Of a stretch of 19,182 bases of DNA, positions 7,808 through 13,712 are shown one piece after another. The DNA comes from JBKJZO01 sp046715235 (lineage in GTDB: Bacteria > Actinomycetota > Actinomycetes > BP-191), in NCBI GenBank assembly GCA_046715235.1, contig JBKJZO010000020.1, positions 1 through 19,182 on the forward strand, given 5' to 3'. Position numbers and translations under genes: made by a program. How positions within the stretch are numbered: the first letter of the stretch is position 1; each line of letters opens with the position of its first letter. The notes under the pieces are model-generated. The model had not been told where the DNA came from and did not search any database. It saw only the letters and a program-made list of their open reading frames with translations.

Positions 7808-7828
7808 TGGCCTAGTCACGATGGGCCA
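7808..7828 (-). terminator. Weak hairpin after the PAC2 gene
   Basis: TGGCC (7828-7824) pairs with GGCCA (7812-7808) across an 11-base loop, about 30 bases after the PAC2 stop in its direction of transcription. There is no U-tract. It could mark the end of the PAC2 transcript or be part of the pilin leader; weak support. Confidence 0.25.
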
Positions 7829-7857
7829 GGAGATGACCGGGCGTGCTCGTGCGGGCG

Positions 7858-8709
7858 CTAGTCGGAGCCGCGCTGGTGACCCCTGCGGCGCAGGTAGCGC
7901 TCGAACTCCTGCGCAATGGCGTCGCCCGACGTCTCCTGCAGCGTGGCGTCAGGTTCGCGTTCCTCGAGCGAACGCACGTACTCAGCTACCTCGCCGTCCT
8001 CGGCTGTCAGCTGGTCGACCTGCTGCTCCCACTCGCTGGCCTGTTCGTGCAAAGCCCCGAGCGGTACGGCGACGTCGATCACTTCCTCGACGCGGGCGAG
8101 CAGCGCCAGGGTCGCCTTCGGGGAGGGCGACTGGGCTACGTAGTGCGGGACCGCCGCCCAGAAACTGACCGACGACACTCCGGCCTTGGTGCAGGCGTCG
8201 TGGAACACCCCGACGATGCCGGTCGGGCCCTCGTAGCGCGACCGCTGCAGCCCGAGGCGCTCGGCGGTATGGGTGTCGCTGGCAGTGCCACTGACCGGCA
8301 CCGGGCGGGTGTGTGGTGAGTCGGACAGCAACGCCCCGAGTGTCACGACGAGCTCGATGCCGAGTTCGCGCGAGATCTCGATGATCTCCTCGCAGAATGT
8401 GCGCCAACGCATGTTGGGTTCGAGCCCGCGTAGCAGCACGACGTCGCGCGTCGCCAGCCGGCAGAGGGAAAACCGACTCGTCGGCCAGTGGATCCGGCGC
8501 GTCAGCCCGTCCGCGAGAGTCACAGAGGGCCGGTTGACCTGGAAGTCGTAGTAGTCCTCGGGGTCGATCGCGGCGAACGGCTCGGCTTCCCACACGAGCT
8601 CTAGGTGCTCGACCGCGCCTGTCGCCGCGTCGCCGGCGTCGTTCCAACCCTCGAACGCAGCCACCATGACGGGGCTGCGGAGGTCGGCGATGCCCTCGAA
8701 CTCGCTCAT
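7858..8709 (-). CDS. PAC2 family protein (proteasome-assembly-chaperone-like)
   Basis: A 283-residue cytoplasmic protein of the PAC2 superfamily, related by fold to the eukaryotic 20S proteasome assembly chaperone 2 and common in actinobacteria (Rv2125 in M. tuberculosis, if memory serves). The family signature near the N-terminus is visible (VMVAAFEGWNDAGDAATGAVEHL, residues about 14-36), followed by YYDFQVNRPSVTLADG, the core LLRGLEPNMRWRTF, and GALLSDSPHTRPVPVSGTA. The end is a charged helix (EFERYLRRRGHQRGSD). It is encoded divergently from metH, the same neighbour as in mycobacteria. Start at ATG 8709: no Shine-Dalgarno, but a TANNNT box sits six bases before it. Actual function in bacteria is not established; the name reflects fold only. 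Confidence 0.88.
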   Translation of the reverse strand: MSEFEGIADLRSPVMVAAFEGWNDAGDAATGAVEHLELVWEAEPFAAIDPEDYYDFQVNRPSVTLADGLTRRIHWPTSRFSLCRLATRDVVLLRGLEPNMRWRTFCEEIIEISRELGIELVVTLGALLSDSPHTRPVPVSGTASDTHTAERLGLQRSRYEGPTGIVGVFHDACTKAGVSSVSFWAAVPHYVAQSPSPKATLALLARVEEVIDVAVPLGALHEQASEWEQQVDQLTAEDGEVAEYVRSLEEREPDATLQETSGDAIAQEFERYLRRRGHQRGSD

Positions 8710-8715
8710 CAGCCC

Positions 8716-8721
8716 AGCCTA
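8716..8721 (-). promoter_or_regulatory. -10 box for a probable leaderless PAC2 transcript
   Basis: On the minus strand TAGGCT ends six bases before the PAC2 ATG at 8709, placing transcription start at the start codon. No Shine-Dalgarno is present. A -35 is not obvious. Confidence 0.45.
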
Positions 8722-8760
8722 CGACCTCTTAACCACGCGGGAGATGGATCCGGCGCCCGG

Positions 8761-8766
8761 TACTCT
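8761..8766 (+). promoter_or_regulatory. Candidate -10 box for metH
   Basis: TACTCT (TANNNT) lies 56 bases before the metH ATG, giving a leader of about 50 bases. No convincing -35 is seen. The leader is too short for a cobalamin riboswitch. Confidence 0.4.
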
Positions 8767-8775
8767 TGAACGCCG

Positions 8776-8787
8776 AACAGCTCTGTT
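8776..8787 (+). promoter_or_regulatory. Small inverted repeat in the metH leader
   Basis: AACAG-CT-CTGTT, five-base arms with a two-base centre, at the expected transcription start just after the metH -10 box. It is a possible operator; the arms are short and chance is a fair alternative. Confidence 0.25.
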
Positions 8788-8822
8788 GCACACAGAACGT
8801 CTCCGTCGAAGGGTCTCGCCAT

Positions 8823-11800
8823 ATGCCGTCCCGTCCGGCTCTGCTCGACACCCTCCGCACTCGCGTGGTGGTTGCCGACGGCGCGATGGGCACGATGCTG
8901 CAGGCCGCCGATCCCTCGCTGGACGACTTCGAAGGGCTCGAGGGCTGCAACGAGGTCCTCAACGTCACCCGGCCCGACATTGTTCGCAGCGTGCACGAGG
9001 CCTACTTCGCCGCCGGCGCCGATGCGGTCGAGACCAACACGTTCGGCGCCAACTTGGGCAACCTCGGCGAGTACGACATCCCCGAGCGCATTCACGAGCT
9101 CTCGATTTCGGGTGCCCGGATCGCCCGGGAGGTCGCGGACGATTTCGCCACGCCCGACTACCCGCGATGGGTTATCGGCTCGGTCGGGCCGGGCACCAAG
9201 CTCCCCACACTCGGGCACACGCCGTACGCGACACTGCGGGACGCCTACCAGGCCAACGCGGCCGGACTCATCGAGGGCGGCGCCGACGCGATCCTGATCG
9301 AGACGTCGCAGGACCTACTGCAGACCAAGGCCGCGATCGTCGGCGCACGTCGCGCGGTCACGGCGTCCGGCCTGGCCGTTCCGGTTTTCGGTCAGGTCAC
9401 CGTCGAGACGACCGGGGTCATGCTGCTGGGATCCGAGATCGGCGCGGCCCTGACCGCGCTCGAGCCGCTCGGCATCGACCTGATCGGACTCAACTGCGCG
9501 ACCGGCCCAGACGAGATGGGCGAGCATCTGCGCCACCTCGCCAAGCACGCCCGCGTCGGTCTGTCCTGCATGCCGAATGCCGGGCTCCCGACACTGGGCA
9601 AGCACGGCGCGGAGTACCCCCTCACTCCCGAGGAGCTGGCCGACGCCCTCGACCACTTCACCAAGGACTACGGACTCGCACTCGTCGGTGGCTGCTGCGG
9701 CACCACCCCCGAGCACATCCGGCAGGTGGTCGAGCGGGTCCGCGGTCGCGACGTAGTCGTACGCCGGCCGCAGCACGAGTCGGGCGCCGCCTCGCTCTAC
9801 CAGCATGTGCCGTTCCGCCAGGACACGTCGTTCACTGTCATCGGCGAGCGCACCAACGCCAACGGGTCCAAGGCGTTCCGCGACGCGATGCTCGAAGCGC
9901 GCTACGACGACTGCGTCGAGATTCTGCGTGGACAAGTACGTGACGGCGCGCACCTCATCGACCTGTGCGTCGACTACGTCGGCCGCGACGGCGCCGCCGA
10001 CATGACGGAGCTGGCCGGCCGCTTCGCCACGGCGTCCACCCTGCCGATCGTGCTCGACTCCACCGAGGTCGCGGTACTGCGCGCGGGCCTGGAGTGCCTC
10101 GGCGGCCGCGCGGTCATCAACTCGGTCAACTACGAGGACGGCGACGGCCCCGACAGCCGGATGGCCAAGGTCATGCCCGTCGTGATGGAGCACGGCGCGG
10201 CGGTCATCGCGCTGACCATCGACGAGGAAGGGCAGGCGCGCACGCGTGAGTGGAAGGTGCGGGTCGCCGAGCGCCTCATCGAAGACCTCACGACCAACTG
10301 GGGCATGGACGAGAGCGACATCCTCATCGACTGCCTGACCTTCACTCTCGGCACCGGTCAGGAAGAGGCGCGCAAGGACGCGATCGAGACGATTGAGGCG
10401 ATCCGCGAACTCAAGACGCGGCACCCCGACGTACAGACGACACTCGGACTCTCCAACGTGTCGTTCGGCCTCAAGCCTGTTGCGCGGGTCGTGCTCAACT
10501 CGGTCTTCCTGGCCGAATGCGTCAAGGCCGGACTCGACTCGGCGATCGTGCACGGCTCCAAGATCCTGCCGATGTCACGCATCCCCGACGACCAGCGCGA
10601 GGTCGCGCTCGACCTGATCTACGACCGCCGGCGCGAGGGCTATGACCCGCTGACGGCGTTCCTCGATCTGTTCAGCGGTGTCGACGCCGAAGCGACCCGT
10701 AACACGCGCGCGGACGAGCTCGCAGCGTTGCCGCTGTCCGAGCGCCTGGAACGGCGCATCATCGACGGTGAGCGCAAAGGCCTCGAGGCCGACCTCGACG
10801 AAGCCCTGAAGACGCGGCCGGCCCTCGAGATCATCAACGACAGCCTGCTCGGCGGCATGAAGGTCGTCGGCGAGCTGTTCGGCTCGGGCGAGATGCAGCT
10901 GCCGTTCGTGCTCCAGTCGGCCGAGGTGATGAAGACTGCGGTGGCGTACCTCGAGCCGCACATGGACAAGACCGACGACGGCGGCAAGGGCACGATCGTG
11001 CTTGCCACCGTCAAGGGCGACGTGCACGACATCGGCAAGAACCTCGTCGACATCATCTTGAGCAACAACGGCTACGACGTCGTCAACATCGGCATCAAGC
11101 AGCCAATCTCGGCGATCCTCGAGGCCGCGCAGGAGAGCAACGCCGACGCGATCGGCATGTCCGGCCTGCTCGTGAAGTCCACGGTCATCATGAAAGAGAA
11201 CCTGCAGGAGATGAACTCGCGCGGGATCGCTGCTGACTACCCGGTGATGCTGGGCGGCGCCGCTCTCACGCGCTCGTACGTCGAGCGCGACCTGGTCGAG
11301 GTCTACGACGGCACAGTGCGCTATGCGCGCGACGCATTCGAGGGCCTGCGTTTGATGGACGCCATCATGGCTTCCAAGCGGCAGGGTGCCCCGATGCCGC
11401 AGACGAAGGCCGAACGCGACGCGGCGGACGCCGAGGAGGCGGGCACTCCGGTGCGGCCGACGAAGCGCTCCGCAGTCGTGACCGATGAGCCGATGCCGGA
11501 GCGCTCCGACGTCGCGGTCGACGTACCCGTGCCTACGCCGCCGTTCTTCGGATCACGCGTCGTCAAGGGCATCGCGCTGGCCGACTATGCGTCCTACCTC
11601 GACGAGCGCGCGACGTTCATGGGTCAGTGGGGGCTGCGCGGCGGTCGCGGGGGCAAGGGTCCGTCGTACGAGGAGCTGGTCGAGACCGAGGGTCGGCCGC
11701 GGCTGCGCATGTGGCTCGACCGGATCCAGTCCGAGGGCATCATGAACGCCGCTGTCGACTACGGCTATTTCCCCTGTGTCAGCAAGGGCGACGACCTCAT

Positions 11801-12326
11801 CGTCCTCACCGAAGACGGCAACGAGCGCTGCCGCTTCACCTTCCCGCGGCAGCGGCGGGACCGCCATCTCTGTCTGGCCGACTTCTTCCGGCCCGAGGAG
11901 TCGGGTGAGACCGACGTCGTCGCGTTCCATGTCGTGACGATGGGCAACCACGTGTCAGAGGTGACGGGCGAGCTGTTCGCCAAGGACAGCTACCGCGATT
12001 ACCTCGAGCTGCACGGGCTGTCGGTGCAGCTGACCGAGGCGCTCGCTGAGTACTGGCACCATCGGATCCGCGAGGAGCTCGGCTTCGCCGGGGACGATTC
12101 CGGCGACCTGGGAGCGGTCCTGTCGAAGCAGGCCTACCGCGGGTCGCGCTACTCGTTCGGCTACCCGGCGTGCCCCAACCTCGAGGACCAGACGATGATC
12201 GTCGACCTACTCGAGCCCGGCCGAATCGGCGTCGAGCTGTCGGAGGAGTACCAGCTGCACCCCGAGCAATCGACGTCCGCGATCATCGTCCACCACCCTG
12301 AGGCGAAGTACTTCGCGGCGCGATGA
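8823..12326 (+). CDS. metH: Cobalamin-dependent methionine synthase
   Basis: Transfers the methyl group of 5-methyltetrahydrofolate to homocysteine through methylcobalamin. The 1167-residue protein has the full domain order: homocysteine-binding barrel (about 1-310) with zinc ligands C225 (GLNCATG) and C291/C292 (GGCCGTT); pterin-binding barrel starting at FTVIGERTNANGSKAF; cobalamin cap (near SLLGGMKVVGELFGSGEMQLPFVLQSAEVMK); cobalamin domain with DVHDIGKN, whose H735 is the lower cobalt ligand; and the reactivation domain binding S-adenosylmethionine, ending with SFGYPACPNLEDQ and ELSEEYQLHPEQSTSA. A charged linker of about 60 residues separates the last two. I chose ATG 8823, with GAAGGG nine bases before it; the upstream in-frame TTG at 8766 overlaps the -10 box. 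Slightly shorter than E. coli MetH, as usual in actinobacteria. Its stop overlaps the next start (ATGA). Confidence 0.97.
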   Translation: MPSRPALLDTLRTRVVVADGAMGTMLQAADPSLDDFEGLEGCNEVLNVTRPDIVRSVHEAYFAAGADAVETNTFGANLGNLGEYDIPERIHELSISGARIAREVADDFATPDYPRWVIGSVGPGTKLPTLGHTPYATLRDAYQANAAGLIEGGADAILIETSQDLLQTKAAIVGARRAVTASGLAVPVFGQVTVETTGVMLLGSEIGAALTALEPLGIDLIGLNCATGPDEMGEHLRHLAKHARVGLSCMPNAGLPTLGKHGAEYPLTPEELADALDHFTKDYGLALVGGCCGTTPEHIRQVVERVRGRDVVVRRPQHESGAASLYQHVPFRQDTSFTVIGERTNANGSKAFRDAMLEARYDDCVEILRGQVRDGAHLIDLCVDYVGRDGAADMTELAGRFATASTLPIVLDSTEVAVLRAGLECLGGRAVINSVNYEDGDGPDSRMAKVMPVVMEHGAAVIALTIDEEGQARTREWKVRVAERLIEDLTTNWGMDESDILIDCLTFTLGTGQEEARKDAIETIEAIRELKTRHPDVQTTLGLSNVSFGLKPVARVVLNSVFLAECVKAGLDSAIVHGSKILPMSRIPDDQREVALDLIYDRRREGYDPLTAFLDLFSGVDAEATRNTRADELAALPLSERLERRIIDGERKGLEADLDEALKTRPALEIINDSLLGGMKVVGELFGSGEMQLPFVLQSAEVMKTAVAYLEPHMDKTDDGGKGTIVLATVKGDVHDIGKNLVDIILSNNGYDVVNIGIKQPISAILEAAQESNADAIGMSGLLVKSTVIMKENLQEMNSRGIAADYPVMLGGAALTRSYVERDLVEVYDGTVRYARDAFEGLRLMDAIMASKRQGAPMPQTKAERDAADAEEAGTPVRPTKRSAVVTDEPMPERSDVAVDVPVPTPPFFGSRVVKGIALADYASYLDERATFMGQWGLRGGRGGKGPSYEELVETEGRPRLRMWLDRIQSEGIMNAAVDYGYFPCVSKGDDLIVLTEDGNERCRFTFPRQRRDRHLCLADFFRPEESGETDVVAFHVVTMGNHVSEVTGELFAKDSYRDYLELHGLSVQLTEALAEYWHHRIREELGFAGDDSGDLGAVLSKQAYRGSRYSFGYPACPNLEDQTMIVDLLEPGRIGVELSEEYQLHPEQSTSAIIVHHPEAKYFAAR

Positions 12327-13015
12327 CGGCACCCGTCGGGGTGTTGTTCGACATGGACGGGCTGCTGATCGACTCGGAGCCCAGCTGGACCATTGCCGAG
12401 ACGGCGCTGATGGTGCACCTGGGTGCTGTGATGACGCCCACGGTGAAGGAAATGATCATCGGGACGCACATCTCGCAGGCGGCCCAGACGGTTCTCGAGT
12501 ACACCGGGAGCGGCGAGAGCGTCGCGTGGGTCAAGGCGTTCCTGATGGAGCGGATGACCGAGTTGTTCAGTCATGAGTTGCCGCTCATGCCCGGTGCGCG
12601 CGAGTTGCTCGACGAGCTGAGCGCGCGAGGAGTCCCGCTCGCGCTGGTGTCTGCGTCATACCGCGTTCTGGTCGACGCCGCGCTCAACGATCTGGGCGTC
12701 AACCGGTTCGCGGTGACGATTGCCGGCGACGAGGTCGGCAGGCCCAAGCCACACCCCGAGGCCTACCTGCGCGCGGCAGCCGCTGTCGGCGTACCGCCGG
12801 CGCACTGCATCGTCGTCGAGGACTCCGCTTCCGGCGTCGCCGCAGGGGAGGCGGCCGGCTGCACCGTCGTCGCGGTGCCGACGTTGCCAGGGATGGCGCC
12901 CGCGCCACGGCGGTACGTCGTCAGCTCGCTCGTGGGCCTCGACGTCGATTGGCTGTTGTCGCTACCCGACAGGTCGTTCCACGCTAAAAGAAATGAGCAT
13001 TTGTTTAAGTATTGA
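12323..13015 (+). CDS. HAD superfamily phosphatase (beta-phosphoglucomutase/HAD-IA type)
   Basis: A 230-residue soluble haloacid-dehalogenase-family hydrolase. Motif I is FDMDGLLIDSE with nucleophile D10 and acid/base D12; the helical cap follows (about 18-85); motif II is LVSAS (S110); motif III has K142 in GRPKPHPEAYLRA; motif IV is VVEDSASGV with D167. This set is typical of sugar-phosphate phosphatases and beta-phosphoglucomutase relatives; the substrate cannot be told. Its ATG overlaps the metH stop, so it is translated with metH. The last dozen residues (FHAKRNEHLFKY) are encoded by unusually A+T-rich DNA that also carries a dyad and the -35 box for the next gene, so this tail is probably shaped by regulation rather than enzyme function. 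Confidence 0.9.
   Translation: MTAPVGVLFDMDGLLIDSEPSWTIAETALMVHLGAVMTPTVKEMIIGTHISQAAQTVLEYTGSGESVAWVKAFLMERMTELFSHELPLMPGARELLDELSARGVPLALVSASYRVLVDAALNDLGVNRFAVTIAGDEVGRPKPHPEAYLRAAAAVGVPPAHCIVVEDSASGVAAGEAAGCTVVAVPTLPGMAPAPRRYVVSSLVGLDVDWLLSLPDRSFHAKRNEHLFKY
12987..13006 (+). promoter_or_regulatory. 20-base dyad, candidate operator for the globin gene
   Basis: AAAGAAATG-AG-CATTTGTTT: nine-base arms with eight of nine positions complementary and a two-base centre. It ends five bases before the globin -35 box and sits in a stretch (12985-13013) that is 23/29 A+T in an otherwise GC-rich region. It overlaps the 3' end of the HAD gene. Position fits an activator site, or an UP element for RNA polymerase. 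The regulator is unknown. Confidence 0.5.
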
Positions 13016-13040
13016 CTAGCCGGTGCCGCAGGGTTAGTAC
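13012..13040 (+). promoter_or_regulatory. Promoter of the truncated haemoglobin gene
   Basis: TTGACT (13012-13017) and TAGTAC (13035-13040) are separated by 17 bases, the best sigma70-type promoter in the window. The -35 overlaps the TGA stop of the HAD gene. Predicted transcription start is near 13047, giving a leader of about 28 bases. Confidence 0.6.
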
Positions 13041-13062
13041 TGGGTTCATCTCGCGACCGAAC

Positions 13063-13070
13063 GAGGTGGA
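13063..13070 (+). promoter_or_regulatory. Strong ribosome binding site of the globin gene
   Basis: GAGGTGGA ends four bases before ATG 13075, a near-ideal Shine-Dalgarno and the strongest on the plus strand here. It fixes the globin start and excludes the in-frame upstream reading. Confidence 0.7.
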
Positions 13071-13074
13071 CAGC

Positions 13075-13509
13075 ATGGCGGAGAAGAGTCTCTACGAGCG
13101 GTTGGGTGGCGTGTTCGCCATCGCGGCGGTTGTCGACCACTTCAGTGAAGCGGTGGTGAAGAACCCCATCGTGGGAAGCGCATCGGCCAACCCAGCTCTG
13201 CGGCAATGGCACACAAGCAATCTGGGCCGGCTGCCGGGCCTGAAGTTCATGCGGACGCTGTGGGTGTGCAACGTCGCCGGCGGTCCGTTCGAGTACTCGC
13301 CGACCAGACCGGGGAGCACACCGCTTGGCCTGGAGGAGGCGCATCGCGAACTCCACATCTCGCCCGAGGAATTCGACGAGGTCGCCGCGGAGCTGGGGCG
13401 CACGCTAGACGCGTTCTCGGTGCCCGAGGCGGAAAAGGGCGAGGTGCTCGCAGCGTTCGCGGCGCACAAGAACGAAGTCAATCAGGGGTACCTCGCCGTC
13501 TCCCGGTGA
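13075..13509 (+). CDS. Group 1 truncated haemoglobin-like protein
   Basis: A 144-residue heme protein of the group I 2-on-2 globin family, whose members bind O2 and NO and often detoxify NO. The opening SLYERLGGVFAIAAVVDHF is the family's A/B-helix signature. The proximal heme histidine is most likely H90 in LGLEEAHRELHISPEEF, the usual position before the F/G region. At the B10 site, where group I globins normally have Tyr after Phe (DFY), this one reads HFS (F23-S24), so the ligand-binding pocket probably differs. The middle (LPGLKFMRTLWVCNVAGGPFEY) matches a known subset of this family in actinobacteria and proteobacteria. ATG 13075 is set by a strong Shine-Dalgarno. It has its own promoter and appears monocistronic, closed by a hairpin before the convergent transporter genes. 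B10 assignment is by eye. Confidence 0.85.
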   Translation: MAEKSLYERLGGVFAIAAVVDHFSEAVVKNPIVGSASANPALRQWHTSNLGRLPGLKFMRTLWVCNVAGGPFEYSPTRPGSTPLGLEEAHRELHISPEEFDEVAAELGRTLDAFSVPEAEKGEVLAAFAAHKNEVNQGYLAVSR

Positions 13510-13662
13510 GTTCGGGGCGACTGCTGGTGGGCCTCGACAGCGGGGCGGTCGTCGCGGGCGGAATCGATGCCGATCATGAAGACGACGACGCCGTCATGGG
13601 TATCAGCAGTGCAGCGGCCAGCCTGCACTTGCGGCACGTGCCCTCCGAATCGATCTCGGTAT

Positions 13663-13700
13663 GCAGCGCCCGCGACCGGATCACCGGCCGCGGGCGCTGC
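13663..13700. terminator. Strong bidirectional hairpin between globin and ABC permease
   Basis: A perfect 12-base stem (13663-13674 with 13689-13700, GCAGCGCCCGCG and its complement) encloses a further CCGG/CCGG pairing with loop ATCA. It lies between two converging genes: globin stop at 13509, permease stop at 13713. There is no U-tract on either side, as is common for GC-rich actinobacterial terminators. The rest of 13510-13662 shows no supported gene. Confidence 0.75.
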
Positions 13701-13712
13701 TGCGGTCTGGGT

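Noticed and set aside
8766..8822. Upstream TTG start of metH
   Set aside because: It overlaps the -10 box and lacks a ribosome site; ATG 8823 opens the conserved homocysteine-binding domain.
8666..9943. Long 425-residue plus-strand reading frame overlapping PAC2 and metH
   Set aside because: It is a shadow of metH in another frame: very arginine-rich, low-complexity translation with no known domain, starting inside the PAC2 gene.
9315..10553. 412-residue minus-strand reading frame inside metH
   Set aside because: Antisense shadow typical of high-GC DNA; metH in the same place has all catalytic motifs.
13506..13712. GTG frame overlapping the globin stop (GTGA)
   Set aside because: No recognisable domain; it runs on through the strong hairpin into the antisense of the permease.
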